A DNA stretch of 64,000 nucleotides from Marsupella aquatica (GCA_973895155.1 OZ316892.1:29512001-29576000), one strand, 5' to 3'; shown: positions 1 through 13,215, numbered from the stretch's first letter. A program made the numbers and translations. The notes: generated by a model not told the origin, from the letters alone.

Positions 1-532
1 GTCACTGAACTACGAGGGCCTGCATTCTCTCCACAACGAAGAATTTGCAGCCCAGCTCCGATCCTACTTCACTGGGGAGACTGCCCCGGACCTAATGATT
101 ATGAACTCAGGTCTACATGACGGATTGTACTGGAGAACCATCGACGCGTATCTAGAACAGGGCATCGAACGTGCAGCTCAGTTCTGGAGCGATACCTGGA
201 ACAGCATGACCGCAAGGAGACCCGACCTCTTCTACAGAACCACGGTTGCCACGGGCGGACATGCTCGCAACATGTCGTTCAATCCTCACAAGATGGAGCT
301 CTTCAACCATATGATGGTAGATAAGTTACTCAAAATGAAGCTCGAGAGGTTTCAGATCATCGACGGGTTCGATTACACGTTCCCTTGGCACTGGGATCAC
401 AAGACCAACGATGGAGTACACTACGGTCGACCACCAGCGAAGAGCAAGTGGGCCGGGAGTAATATAGGTCACCGATATTTCGTAGACTTGATGTTGATTC
501 AAATGCTCTTGAATGCAATCTGCGTTCAGTAA
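1..532 (+). CDS. PC-esterase-like (SGNH, Pmr5/Cas1p type) protein, 3' part
   Basis: The frame is open from base 2, so the start and upstream exons lie left of the window; about 176 residues are visible, ending in TAA at 530-532. Two SGNH-type blocks are seen: an 'IMNSGLHDG' block and, near the C-terminus, 'DHKTNDGVHYGRP', whose Asp and His are spaced like the catalytic D-x-x-H pair of Pmr5/Cas1p-type acyl-esterases. The protein ends in a hydrophobic segment (YFVDLMLIQMLLNAI). Plant relatives are usually Golgi or secretory enzymes acting on cell-wall polymers; that role is inferred from the family. The catalytic Ser block and any signal anchor are outside the window, so the substrate cannot be given. 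Confidence 0.65.
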   Translation, partial: SLNYEGLHSLHNEEFAAQLRSYFTGETAPDLMIMNSGLHDGLYWRTIDAYLEQGIERAAQFWSDTWNSMTARRPDLFYRTTVATGGHARNMSFNPHKMELFNHMMVDKLLKMKLERFQIIDGFDYTFPWHWDHKTNDGVHYGRPPAKSKWAGSNIGHRYFVDLMLIQMLLNAICVQ

Positions 533-1913
533 GCTCAAGGCACGAGCCCAACTTAGTATCTAGACCCCAGAATTGACGAAATCAATGCTCATCTAATAGA
601 CTGCATGGCTAGCAAAGAAAGATTTAAAAACTAGGGAGCTCTAAATATACCCTAAAAAGCTCTCAGGATGGATGTAATCAATGTTGCAGGACCTGTCCCA
701 GTCTATTCGGTGAGCAGGATTTGGTGAGAAGACCGATTACTGATACGGTATTCACTTGAATTGATCCGAGGCTACAAGAGCTGAAGGTCGACACTTTACA
801 TGAGGTACTTTATAAAAACTACTACATTAGGTGATGGATCCGACAGTGACTGTACATACGCTCGTGCATGCACAAAGCTGAGGTGTTGAAAATGGCTTAG
901 GACTACAATTTGACAGTCATTTGATGCTTAAAATGATTAATAAACAGCTGGGAATTTGTAGCGTGTAAGCCTTCTCCCTTGTACTCAAGCAACTTGGGCA
1001 ATGTAGGCATCGTACGATGACTACGATTTGCCATTACCTTCTAGGCTTGCTTGAAAAGATGCGCTCACTTGGGTCGATCTGCTCGAAACTAGAATGGGTC
1101 GAAGTTATTGAAGCAGGCTCAGAGCTGAGAATTGACACACACAGGTAGCTCGATCGACCGTGGACTTCGAAAAACATTTCTCTTTGTATATAATAATTGA
1201 GACCAAAATTTCCGAGTCAATAATAGTCCCCTTTAGCAAATCTACGTCTGACAGTTTTCGTGAACTGAGCTCTTGGAGCTCTCCCTTTTGATCCACCGAA
1301 CCTAACAGACTGGGACAGGTCCTGCAAATCTGGGAATCTCCCGATAGTATTAATGGTAAAGCACTTTGGGTTCACGTACTAGACGTTGTACAAGATACGA
1401 GATTGCAATGAGTCCGCGAAAATTGACCACAGATTCCCACAATTGCAATTCAATGTATAATCCTTCTTAGGTCTCTGCAACCAGTTTCTGTGCCTCAGAC
1501 CAGGTTCAAACTTCAAAGCTGACTGCATTTCATGGTGACTACTCCATGCTCCCTTCCCGGCCGATCCTTTCACAAATCACAATGGACCAGTTTCCCCTAC
1601 ATTAGACCATCAAATTGCAATTTTCCCAATCGACATATTTGCCGACGGACCACATATTCAAGTAACGATACATAGTACTTACTGCATTTCCTGGCGAAAC
1701 CTGTTGATAACCCTAAACGCTCTGTTTAAGATGGGAGATGTTATTTGTCGAACGGCAAGCTATTTTACATTGTCCAGCTTCAGGCCCTATTCGAGATGTC
1801 CTGTCTGTCTCATTGTGTACCAGTCCAGTGGGAACACACTGTCCATGCGCGCATTCGAAGTTACTATGTAGCTCACAGCGGAAGCAATGTCCAGGCTCCA
1901 ATTATGGGCGTTG
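533..1913. other. Intergenic, no gene recognised
   Basis: Only short open frames on both strands with no recognisable motif. The first few hundred bases probably hold the 3' UTR of the esterase-like gene. Confidence 0.5.
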
Positions 1914-2235
1914 AACTGGAGCAAATGCCCCCGGAGTAGAAAACAATCAGACAAATGTGGCAGGCTTTAAGAAAGGATAATAATATTGCAGTCGGTTGTT
2001 TGCATCGAATGAATTAATTTCTATTGACAGGAGACAGTTGTATAGGATTCGACATTCCCGGCTACACCAGGATGAATTGGAGAAATTGCCATCGGATTAG
2101 AAAACAATCAGAAAAATGTGGCAGACTTTAAGAAGAGACGACAAAACTGCAATCGGTTGCTTGCATCGAAAGGATTTCTACTGACAAAAGACGGTTGTAT
2201 CGGATTCGATATTCCCAGCTAAACCGAGAGGTGCT
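1914..2235. repeat. Two-copy tandem duplication, period about 161 bp
   Basis: Copy 1 starts near 1914 and copy 2 near 2075. Both carry 'gtagaaaacaatcag'-like and 'gtcggttg(t/c)ttgcatcga' blocks in the same order and spacing. Copies differ by scattered substitutions and small indels, so the duplication is not recent. No coding potential seen. Confidence 0.8.
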
Positions 2236-2704
2236 GACGAGACTCTTGTGATTTCTACGGCATTCCAGTGATGTCTACTTCAACGATTTCACATAATTAT
2301 AAAGAATTGGCTCTTGAATAATTGGATTAAACTCTCACTGAAACAAATTTATTTATTTTGCCTCAAAAAAACAAACTGAATTCACATTCAAATAGTCAAC
2401 ATACAAAGAAAGAGGGGAGCCACCCAAAGGGCCACACCCCAACAGACCTAAGGTGATGTGCTAAAAACCGGTGAAACAGGTGCCAGGGGAGAAGCTGACC
2501 CTCGGAAAGAGGCAACTAAACAAGTAAAATAGATACTACAGCGGGAGCAGAACACTCCTAAGACCAGCCAGTGATCAGGTCCTGGCAAGATTCCATCCAG
2601 TGGGTCCGTGAAAGAGGGTAAGTTCTATCAGTCAATTTGTAGTGTAGCCACACAGTCACCCGTTGTAACCAATACGCTCAGGATGGGGGGGGGGGGCGGG
2701 CAGA

Positions 2705-3675
2705 CCGGTGGGATCTGCAAGACCTTTTAAAGTCCAGCCCAGGTACCATAGTCAAACAAGAAATCATTGTAGGTCTTGCCCAAGACAGATTTCCTTACTC
2801 TAATTCTAGTTCGGTATCTAGCCCAATCTCGCCAAAGGTAGATCCGCAAACAATGTCATGATTTCTGAATAACCCAGTGGGGATTTGGCCCAGTGTGTTC
2901 AGTGAAATGTAGGCTTTTGTCCTTCCAGATATTCCAGCAGATTATTGCTCTGAGTGTACCACAATTTCACTGGAATGTCTCATTCATCCTGTAATGGCTC
3001 TCCTACAAATATGTGAGCTGTATGCAGTTGAAGCGATTCCGAGGAAAGGCAACATGCTGTAAAAAGAAATGTACCCAATGCCATACCACCTAGCTGAGAG
3101 ATAGGGCAGCCCCATCTGCAGTGAATGATATCTTCTTGTTCATCCAGATTGCATTGGGTGCACCAGGTGTTGGGATCTGACAGGGGTAATGTTGGGGACC
3201 CGCCAATGTTGCGTGCAGGAATTCGGTAAATTAATTGCCAAAGGTAGCAAATCTCGCTAGCAGCCCTGAAAGGTAACCAGGTGTTCTTCCAAAGCAAATC
3301 CAGATCAGGACACCAACCCAGCCGAGCTGCCCACTTGGGTACTGCTTTGTGTGTATTAGATTGAGGCGGCCCCTGGATACTCCTAAGGTGGGCAGTATTT
3401 GTGTCCAAAAAGGACTTCCCATCCTTTCACTCATACTGCAGTAGTGGGGAAAGCAAGTTCATGGGCCTCCCAATGTGCTGATGGTGAGTCGTTGCAACCC
3501 CAGATTCTAACTGCCACCCGACGAAGTAGAGTGCCGTTGGGTGGGCGGTGTTCTCTGATTTGAGGAGTAGTCCATTGGTTACCTTGAAAGTACTCCTAGG
3601 TGTAGAGATGGCGTGAAATTGTTGCCATTGCGATGTAATCTGATTCCTCTGAATGAGGTACTTCCAGATGCGCAT
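2705..3675 (-). mobile_element. LINE (non-LTR retrotransposon) ORF2 3' remnant
   Basis: Minus-strand frames at 3675-3427, 3408-2980 and about 2950-2710 read as the end of a plant LINE ORF2. The 3408-2980 frame has the zinc-binding RT-associated pattern (zf-RVT): 'LWQLIYRIPAR', then WC-x2-C, then 'IIHCRWGCP'. The last stretch reads 'WNIWKDKSLHF' and ends near 'GTWAGL', as LINE ORF2 tails do. The frames are broken by stops and shifts, and no RT or endonuclease core is present, so this is a 5'-truncated dead copy. Family assignment is by motif memory. Confidence 0.6.
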
Positions 3676-4537
3676 TCTAACTCTGAAACAAAATTTTGAT
3701 CAAGGACTTACTAAGGTTGAAGCTTCAAGATTGGGTGAGAGAGAATCCAATGAATTTTGGAAGAATGAGTACTTTATAATCAAACCCATCATAAGGAATA
3801 AATTACAGTAGTAACATTAATGGGCACTACAATAATAAGTATTACATACAACAGTCACTCACTTCTACTAGTAACCTGTTCAGCATTTCAAGGTGTTCTG
3901 TAGCTTTTTGGATCTTAGTGAATATTGACCAGAAACTGCGGTTACTCTCAAGGAATCAAAAATAATAATCGAAGTGTCAATCGAGGTGTCTCAACCCCAC
4001 TTTTGCAGGATTATGTGTGTTAACTCTGCTTGAACAAAAAATAATTGTAAGTGTCACTAGAGGCATCTGAAACTCACTTTTGGGGGGATGTGTGTTAAAA
4101 ACCTATTCACTGAGTTGAGTTTTGAACCAGCCGCGCCACCTGCATCGCCCCACTCTTGCACTCTACAGCTTGCCCATGGCCTGGAGGACATTGGTAATAG
4201 TATTTCTTAGGTATTTATTTTCATTTTTTGTGCATCTAACCTGCAACCAGTGGCTACCGGCAGCCACTGACTAATGGAGGAAACTCAAGGGACAGCATTT
4301 AATGTGACTTCCATGATTTTTAGAAGGAAATGAACAGCCCACTATGTACTAAGTTGGAGTAAATTAATATTCATGTTACGTACAATCCAGTACTGTAATA
4401 GCAAACAAGACGGCCTTGTTTGGGTAACACTGAAACACAATAAAATGGTCAGACACTAGTGTATGAAAATTAGATAAGGAATATCCTCACGATCTTTTTG
4501 TTTTAAGATGACTTTTACCAATAAAGAAAAATCTTAA
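3676..4537. other. AT-rich intergenic DNA, nothing recognised
   Basis: No open frame with recognisable content and no clear repeat structure. Confidence 0.4.
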
Positions 4538-4800
4538 TAATTACCTTTCCCAACCGCAACGAACAGGTTCCATCATAGAAAGCTTCCAGGAATTTGATAG
4601 CGCCCATTGGATAGAATAGCATTGATTGTTGGCGATAAATGTCAGTCTAAAGTTGGATTCACTTAATAATGACCTTTCCACTCCCGCCAAATCGAATGGA
4701 CAGGTTCCATCATTTCAATGGGATACAAAGCTTCCACAAATTGATGTGACCCATTGGATGGAGTATGGTCGGTTGTTGGTCCAAAAGTCAGTCCCACTTG
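4538..4800. repeat. Two-copy tandem duplication, period about 128 bp
   Basis: Copy 1 (about 4538-4663) and copy 2 (about 4666-4800) share 'acctttcc', 'gaacaggttccatcat' or 'gacaggttccatcat', 'aaagcttcca', 'cccattggat' and a 'gttggattcac' or 'cttggattg' tail in the same order. They are clearly diverged. Confidence 0.75.
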
Positions 4801-6649
4801 GATTGATTTTCTGGTGATTATGAGGTGGCTGACTAGGACCCATATCCATCTCAAGGTCTTCACCTACTGTAGTGGGCTGTGGCTGTGTAACGTTCTGCCA
4901 GGGGTGCTATGTAATTGTAATTGCACATGAAAAGGTAGGACAAATAACACCGAAGCACACCTTGACTTTTAAATGGGAGAAGTACTCCTATGATGTTTTC
5001 CTTACTATATTTTGGAATAAGTAGTCAAAGCCATTTGAGATGTTCAGGGGTAATTCCAAAGTCACCAGCTTGCATTCAGCAATGAAGTGAGGGAACTTAA
5101 GAGGCAGTGTTTGTTTTTGTGGTGAAAATTTGCCACTTCCACCCCCAATTCCACCTCCATCCAAAATCTTCACCAGGTTTGGCTAAAAACCACCAACCTT
5201 GTTGAGTGTTATTAGCCAGTTTCCCACCAAGTCCCAGGATCTACTAGTCAAGCTCTGACGGCTCCTCTTCAAACTACAGAGAGCTAAGGGTCTTGGATTA
5301 ATCTACAAAATATAACTTCACACAGGGGGCCCCAGCTAATTTATTCAAACACAAGGCCAATATTTCAAACACTTATTCAAACCCTTTTATTGTTTGAACA
5401 GGGTTTGAATAGAATATTTCAAACACCTATTCAAACACACTCTTCAAAATAGCTCCATGGAATAGTGACCAAACACACTCTTCAAAATAGCTCCATGAAT
5501 AGTGACCACTATTCCAGTTGTGTTTCAGGGAAGATTGGGGGGAAAACGGTAGTCTAGGAAATATAGATAGGAACATTCCTAAGCTCACAAGAGGGGACAC
5601 CGACCGAATAATAAAGAGCCTTAAAAATTACCCTGTTGCTGTTGGAGTATCGAGTCAAAAGTATTTATGAACGACGATTCGAGCATCCAAGTCAGAGGCA
5701 ATGGAGAGAATGAATCAGTGTCTCAATTAATTTTAAAGTTCCATGGTCTCCAGCGATGCACAAGAGTGAGAACAGCTTCAGCACTCAGCAGAATGATGAT
5801 GTTCTGCCACCATCCTGGAATACCGTCCTTTCTCCGCTTTCGTGACATTATTATTGTCGATCTTCCCAAGTGATGATTCAGGTCTAGCACGATGGCAGAG
5901 CAGCATCAGCGAGTCCCAGCCCGGTTTTTAGTAGATCAAGGAGCTGACTTCATGGAAGCCCGAAGGTCCATGAAATCGATAAGATCAGGTATTGGATGAA
6001 ATCTCGACAGTCATCGATGTCTGCAGTCTTGGAACTCTCCTACTGTACCTTTGCTGTCCTCTTGCACTGCTGTCTTGTGGGGGATCAAAGATGAGAAGTG
6101 GAGATTCTATGGATTTGAAGGTTTTGGTTGTTGGTGCTCCGAGTTGTGGTGAATGGTCATTAATTACAGCCTGGACATTGTGTATGACTGTAGTGTCTTT
6201 AGTAACCTAGTCTGTTAGGAGGACGTCATTGAATTACTTTTGATCGTCGAAGAAATGATTAAAGAATAGATTGAAGATGTCGTTGACGAATTTCCTTGTA
6301 CGTTACTAGTACCGAATGTACAGTAATGGGGCATGATTGCGCTTTCCATCGTTCCTACTTTCTCGTGGCTGCTGACAATCCTCAGCTTGGAGCACAGGAT
6401 TCATGATGGACTGTGATGGTCCTACGACTTTTCTGGTAAATACAGTCGTCGATCTGATTGATATCATTCTCTCCATTTATTCTTTGTGCGGTTGAATATC
6501 TTAATTAATACAAAGAATGTGAACTGTAGAGAATTGTTAAATTATCTCAAAATGTTGTGCTTACAGGGATATAAATGAAAAGGTTCTCACGTTCCAAGAC
6601 TCGAGTGATCGACGACAAGAAGGACCCTTTAGATCCTCACGGTGGGTGT
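4801..6649. other. Intergenic, no gene recognised; small direct repeats inside
   Basis: Around 5340-5440 there are repeated 'attcaaacac' units. A near-exact tandem duplication of about 38 bp ('actcttcaaaatagctcc' core) lies at about 5436-5510. Short open frames at 5667-5873 and 5992-6210 have no recognisable motif and may be chance. Confidence 0.5.
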
Positions 6650-6860
6650 CTCTGAAACAGGGAACTTTGCTGGCGCTGGTATAGTGTTTTCTGTTTTCGC
6701 GCTTTCTTCGCTTTTTGGTTCGAGTAGCAGTTCGACAGTTGGATCACGTGTCTCTGCACAAGAAACTTTGCTGGCACTAGTAATAGAGTGTTCTCTGTTT
6801 CCGCCCATCCGCCGCTTTTAGCTTTAAAGGACCACTTCGACAGTTGGATTACGGGCATTC
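6650..6860. repeat. Two-copy tandem duplication upstream of the 7.0-kb gene
   Basis: Two related units at about 6652-6750 and 6770-6860 share 'gaactttgctggc' or 'gaaactttgctggc', 'tgttctctgttt' or 'tgttttctgttt' and 'ttcgacagttggat'. They sit within 400 bp of the start codon at 7021, so they fall in the promoter or 5' UTR of that gene. Confidence 0.7.
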
Positions 6861-7020
6861 CTATTGGGAAAGTAGGTGATCGAGGTGGAGAAAAGACACG
6901 TAACACCTTGCTTGCTGATCTCGAGACGCTCAGCTGAATGGAAGCATTGGTCATCTCCATCAGGAGATATGCAGAAGGTCATCTCAGAAATCCCCATAGC
7001 AAGCGAGATTTCTAACAAGT

Positions 7021-9937
7021 ATGGTAAATGCAGCAATCGTCCGATCCGGTGTCAGCTCGGATGAAGGGAAGAAGAGTCGCAGGGCTACGAAGAATACCGC
7101 AACATCGCTGAACCAAATGAGGAATGCTGCCATGCAGCAAAAGATCAGGAAGGCTGATCCCCTCCATAAGTACAGAGTGGCAGTATCGTCCGATGGTCCT
7201 GCAAAGAGACACAGTGCTGCTGGCAACAGGAAGGAAGTTCTCTACCCCAAGTCAAAACAGCCGATCCCGGAACGTTCAAGACTTGAAGATGAGAATGAAG
7301 TCACGCTATCCACAGTGAAGAAAATGCAATCGCGCAGATCACTTCGTGCAGCAGTCAAGGAAATGAGACATCAGGAGGATTTGTGGTCAGCCAAAGATAT
7401 CACTAATGGCAAGTCTCAACAACCGCAAGCGGATGTGAGGGTGGCTACAGATATCACAAACAGCCAGTCTCATCAAAATCAAGCAGATCTGAGGGCCGCC
7501 GCTCAGGATATCACCGAAAAGCATTATCAATTTCAAGCAAATGTTGGGGTAGCCAATGACATTACCGACGTCAAGTCTCATGAATCTCAAACAAACATGA
7601 GGGCAGCCAAAGATACTACCGAGAGCAATTCAAATCAAAGTCATGCACATTTGACGGCAGCGAACGAGAAGATCAACAAGAGCAAGTCTCAAGAACCTCA
7701 AGTAGATCTGTGGGCCGCCGAGGAGATCAGCAAGACAAATCAACCTCAAGCAGACAACTGGCCTGCGGAGGGTGTCACCAGTAGCAGGTCTCAACCTCGT
7801 GTACCACCAGGTCCGCAAACCCTGGAGGTCGTCGTTCCTGTGATTCAGAAGCTAGCGCCCCATACACTGGGACGAGCTAGGAGCACTAAATCTCCAACTA
7901 AGACGCTAGTGGCAAAGCCTCAATTAAGCAACACATCCAGTCAGCCGCTCAAGCCTTCTTTCACAATTAAGCAAGGCAGCACAGGACTACACCATACATG
8001 CTTCGAACCTAGGGTGACCACCTACTCCACTGCAATCGTCACAGCTGATGCTTCCACATCGACAATCAAGCGCACTCGCCAACCATCATTGCGAGCTGAC
8101 ACTGCGGCCCTGTCGTCGAGAGGCAAACAGTTGGTGGATGTCAACTTAGAAAGTGCCCCAGGATCTCCCTTCTCCTCAGCAACTACTTCGGAATTTGAGA
8201 TGTGCAATCCCTGCCCATCTCCATTGCCAGTGGAGATATTGGTCCTATCTCCTCGACCCGACGGCCCAGTACATGTCAAGCAAGTAAGTGCCACCTGGGC
8301 AGCGAGTCAAGAAACTACGAAGAGCAATCCATCCCCGGATGAGTTGTTTGAAGGATTCAACATCTTCAGCTCTTCAATCCCAGAAACTAGAACTTGTAGT
8401 GTTTCGACGTCTCCTCAGGTGAAGACACCAGTGCAGGATTCTCATCGACAGTTCCGGTCAAATTCTTCAATTGGTAGTCTCAGGCATCAGTTCGTGATGG
8501 AAGCTACGGAGATCAAGGGTCCCAACAAGCCCTGGCATTTCATGCATAGGTCCGGATCACACAAAGCTGTGTTGTTCTCCAATCCTGCATTCGCTCCAGC
8601 ATCGCCTGATGGAGCACGGCCTGCATCAGAGAAACTGCAACGGCCAGTTGCTGCTACTCCGCCGCAGTCACCCTCTCGCTCAATATCAGCAAGTCGAAGC
8701 GTCATGGACCGAATTGGACGGTCAATTAGTGCGGGTCGTCGCTCCATGTCACCTGACATCACAAGACGGCTTAATTGCACTCGACAGAAGTTTGCGTATA
8801 TATCACCCGTGAAGTCTCTACCATCTCTCATCTCAAGGTTGCCCTCAAGAGGGAAGAGGAAGCCATCACCGGTACCGAGAGCGAGCGTACTTAAATCCAA
8901 TTCTTGTACTAGACCATCTCCCCAATCTAAGGAGTTTTCCTTACGACCAGGGCCTAAACATCATCAGCGAGAGGTAGTAGCAGCTCAAGCGAACGAGAGA
9001 ATGACTTTCCACGCTTCACGTAGCCCTGCAGCTGCCTCAACCGATTCTTCATCCTGTTTTTCTTTGAGAATGTTGGAACAGCCAACTAGTAATGCACAGC
9101 AGTTCCCATTCGATAACTGCCTCCAAGGGCTCCACGGGAACGAAGCCAGACATTGCTCGAAGGGCAAGCAGATCTCAACGAGTAGTAATGCCGACCAACT
9201 CAAGTGGCACACGAGTTTGGACTGGGAGAAGGAAATGGGAATCATCGGGGTGTTGTCTTCATGCCGAAAGTGGGTTGAGGAGAGTGCACCTCCTCTTCCT
9301 GGTGGGTATTGCGGATATGAGACGGGGAATGTAGTAGCCACAGACTGGGAGGATGAGCTTGTTGCCCCTCATATCTTGTCTACAAGCAGAAGAAGGAAGG
9401 TTGAAGACAGAGACGTTCATTCTGGTGATGGTAGTTGTATCAACCCTGAAGAGTTGAATAGCAATTTCTCTGGAGTTCGTAGCTCATTCAACAAGGGAAG
9501 AATTCGCACAGGTCAGCAAACACTTCAACCTCTCCATTTATTCCCTCATCCTGTCATCTCACAAATTCTCTTGCAATAAAAACATGCGGATCATTTGAAA
9601 TAACAATTCAAGGCATCATGCAAAAATCGACTGAGTTGAACCAGGGTCTAGAGAATGGACAGTATACAGTGACGAGGGATGTCGTTTTCAGACGCATGGT
9701 AAAAACTCATGACAGTGTCTAGAATTCAAATTCATCACAGAAGGTGACTGCGAATATAGTGTGACAGAATTATTTGAGAGACCTAATAATGAATGGCCAT
9801 CAAGGACTTTGCACCGAGGGGCTTTGATTCAGGATGGGGAAGACTTTAATCAATACGGGACTAGATCTAGACAATTAGCATTCGATTCTGAACTTTCAAG
9901 TTCAGGGAAACATGTCACAAAACGTAGGCTAATGTGA
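7021..9937 (+). CDS. Large Ser/Pro-rich basic protein of unknown family, two exons
   Basis: Exon 1 opens at ATG 7021. A good donor (ACAG|GTCAGC) follows base 9511 and an acceptor ends at 9740 (TTCATCACAG). Joining them in phase 1 adds 64 codons ending TGA at 9935-9937, giving about 895 residues. Residues about 120-260 hold roughly eight degenerate 18-20-residue repeats with a 'xAxDIT...S...QA' pattern. The middle is Ser/Pro/Arg-rich with SP and RS motifs ('RSISAGRRSMSPDITRR'). The end of exon 1 is more ordered and Trp-rich ('DWEKEMGIIGVLSSCRKWVEE', then 'APPLPGG'). No signal peptide or membrane segment is seen. I do not recognise the family; a microtubule- or nucleus-associated basic scaffold is only a guess. 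If unspliced, the frame stops at 9577-9579, 27 residues beyond the proposed splice. Confidence 0.7.
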
Positions 9938-12891
9938 GGAGGGAAATGTGCAGCAATTGCTTACAAATGGCTTTTTGATTATAAGTGTGCATTTTAATTT
10001 CCGTCATCATATGCTGAGGTTGCTCTTATTATCTCTTTCTTATTCAAGCACTTCCTGTTTGTAGACGGCAGGGGTTCAAATTGAGGTGAACTGGCTTAGC
10101 GAATGCCTTACTCGATGAAGTAAATTGGAGCTCGAAAGCTTGATTAGTGCGTAAAGGGCAGGCAATCGATTCGTGGTCAAATATTTCACGTCTATCCAGG
10201 TTCAATGCAAATCGCTAACTGGAATAAGATATAGCATTGCAGGAGCATCATTCCTGACGAGAGCAGGGACTTGCTACGGCAAAAGTCGTCTAATCATGTG
10301 TTTCCTTCACTCATTGGCATCGTAGTCAATTGCCGCCGTTAGTCAGTTTAAGCTTGGTACTTTCATTGTTTTCCTACAATGATTCGAAGCATCAACCGAA
10401 GTGCTGCTTGTGTAGCGAGCAGAAACATTAGGTAGATGTAAACTTTAGAAGTCATCCTACGATTTGTTGCAGGTAGCATGTAAACTGCTGACTGCCGCGA
10501 TACCTCTTCACGTCATCTGTACAGATTTATTGGCCCCAACGATTCTTCTCTCATTGAGGTCACAATCCACCATTTTCCTTTTGCGGAAATCTTTTGTACC
10601 TTGATTTGTACAGATAGTCGCTGTATCTTGCTCCTAAGAGGCAGCGACTATTGTAACTTCATAATGACTGTTATTCTTCTTCCCAAAAAATGGAACTGTG
10701 GAAGGAGGCAGTGCTAAATGTATGCTAGCTTCAAGACGGTTGCATTCCTATTAATCGAATTCAATTCTGTGCTCTCTGTGAGCTGCAGACAAGTCTTCGG
10801 TTCTCGAGTGTGGAAAAATGAGAGGGGTCCCAAGGGTGTTTGGTGTGTACAAATCGAAATTAGATGCATAATAAATCCAGGCACCTAAAAGATTTTTTGG
10901 TTTCAAGCTAGGACGAGTGGTTGATAACTGTTTCGTGGTCAGTGATAGCAAAAGCAAGCCGGATAAATTTCTGGAACAAAACCTGAAGTAGCCATCACAT
11001 TTGATGCAAGATGAGTTTTTTCTACAAACAGTCCATCGTTGTCACTCAGGACACAACTGAGTGCGAAGCAATCTTCAACGGGAAACGCTTATGATCTCAG
11101 TAATCCAGAACGAGAGTAAGCAAGCAATAATACCCAGCCATGATCATCTGATTTGTTGCCCAATATAGATCCTTGGTGGGAATCTTGGTGTGAGTGTTAA
11201 CGTTCCTGGCAGTCTAGGGTACCTCAACTCTACCCCAGCCCTTGGCCCCTTCGTAATTGGCCAACCTACCCCGACTATTAACAACGAGCAGTAAAGTGAT
11301 TCCTTGCTCCAACTTGTTCACAGGAAATGAGGCCCATAAGATGCAACTCCGTTGAGAGTCGTTGGTACTGTTGTTCTCTGGTATATGTTTTCGGTGTGGT
11401 CTCGGTGTGGGTACGAACATTCCTTCCACTCCTGGCACCCCAACTCTCTCACCCACCCCGCTACCTTTGCATGGAGAGAACCTTCATCGCTGAGAAGAGC
11501 AGCTTAGGGTATCTTTGCTACAATGCGTCACAGGACATGAGCCCCTTCGGATTGCATTAAAATTCTGAACCAAATCATTTGGTGTGCTTGGAAATTTGTG
11601 CAATGGATCCCTTGCACCAATGTCTTTTGGTGTGCACAGATTCCAGCAAGCGAGAGAACTGCCATAAAGTAGCTACGATATGAAAAGCAATGCACTCTAA
11701 AATTCAAAACTATGTCTAGAGTAGACCCTCCAGACCGTGACTCACGAAGTAGGTGCAAGATTCGACTAGGATTCAAAACAAATGTCTAGAGTGAAACCGC
11801 AAGACCGCCGTGACAATGTGAGAGCAGGGCGCAGTATGAGTGGGGGCCAATATGAGACCAGCGTTTAGTATTTATATTTACCGCTTGTGTGACCTTCAAA
11901 ACTGGTAAAATTTTATATCCACCACTCGTGTTACTTGCAAACTGGCACCTATCATGACGATTCATCAAATCAATACAGCATAAAGTAGTTGTTTGCCTCT
12001 GGAGTCAATAGTGATGACGATAATTATCCGTGCCTGTCACGATCTCTCTGTAGGTTCCCATCGATGCGCTGTAAACACATGGACAGCAGATGGACAGGAA
12101 TACCAGAGCTACTCCATCGACGGCAACCTTTGGAAACAACTATCCTGCCTTATCAATGATGCGACTCGAAGAGCTCGTAGATCCAGAACGATCGAAACGT
12201 ACAGACTAGAGAGCCAGTCTCACCTGCCTATCTAGCTATGGTCCCTTTCAGTTGAGGCTAATTCCTTTCAATCGATACATTTTCTGTTTTCCCAAACACA
12301 AACTTTCAAGTTGTGAGCTCCAGAGCATCGAATTCGGTAGACCAAGAAACCTGCAATTGATGTTTCTCATATTTTTCCATCTTCTTATGTTCTTGACAAG
12401 TCTCTCCACCTACCCAGAGAATATGAGGAGATTCTTGAAGATAAAATTGCAGGTGGATTGTAGCCCGGGTCAACTTACAATTTATAGATTATTCCCCTGC
12501 AATTGTACATCAATTGCACCCAGAGTCAAAAGTGGGGTCTCATTGCAAACGAATCAGACGGACAGACTTGAAATGGCATCTCGATCCTGCGCTCTCGAGG
12601 ATAGTGAATCCCCTTTTGGCCTCAACACATTTTGAAGTTGAGCTCCAGTACCTGGAATTCATTTGGAAGAAACCTGCAGACACTCTTCCTGGACTCCAGA
12701 CAATCACATTGCACAACGCTGGTCAGGCAGACGAAATCACCTTCACCCCTACATCGATCACTGGAGCCTTGACAGGTAACCCACTTGTCCAAGAGCCTTC
12801 CAGAATTCAGCCTTCCTGGAAGAGCTATGTTGCATAGTGTGCCCTCAGTTATTGCCCTGCCTGTAAAATCACACATGAAAATGTGGTCATC
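9938..12891. other. Intergenic, no gene recognised
   Basis: Probably begins with the 3' UTR of the preceding gene. Overlapping open frames at 12252-12837 have no recognisable motif. A short imperfect direct repeat ('tgtctagagt' plus 'ccgtga') lies at about 11700-11815. Confidence 0.45.
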
Positions 12892-12905
12892 AAAAGAAAT
12901 GTGGT

Positions 12906-13215
12906 CAAACCAATTGGCTAGGGGATATGCCCGGAACTGAGAGGTCCCAGGTTCAATCCCCCCTCCACACACTCGGGTGTGAAGGGTATATGTGTGTGGG
13001 TGGGATGGGTTTTGTGGGTGTGGATTGGAGTTCTGATTATCTGCTCGGCCCCTGGTCGTCCACTTTGTGGTCCTGATTTAATCCTCTCTCCTTCCTGGTG
13101 CGGGTCCCTGTCGGATCCATTGGGGCTCACCCTGGTCTGGGTTCCTTACAGAAAAACTGTCACATTGGGATGGGGGGAGTCTAATTGTATTTCCTCCCCA
13201 TTTCCGTTCAAGACA
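12906..13215 (+). mobile_element. tRNA-derived SINE with 14-bp target-site duplication
   Basis: The 310-bp body starts with a pol III-like A box (TGGCTAGGGGAT near 12918) and a B box (GGTTCAATCCC near 12951). It is flanked by the 14-bp direct repeat aaaagaaatgtggt at 12892-12905 and 13216-13229 and ends in a short A-rich tail. The body has no coding potential. Homologous sequence is found at about 33950-34140 and 62440-62660 on the minus strand, so this is a dispersed family. Promoter boxes, TSD and copies together make the call firm; the founder tRNA was not determined. Confidence 0.8.

Noticed and set aside
2683-2700. G-run as a possible quadruplex or regulatory site
   Set aside because: A single homopolymer run without spaced G-tracts; similar runs occur at 15064, 40077 and 50507.
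12252-12837. Two overlapping open frames possibly forming a gene
   Set aside because: No recognised domain, frames overlap in different phases and no convincing splice signals were found.
12906-12990. A functional tRNA gene
   Set aside because: Only A- and B-box-like blocks are present; the arms do not fold into a tRNA and the body continues as a SINE with TSD.
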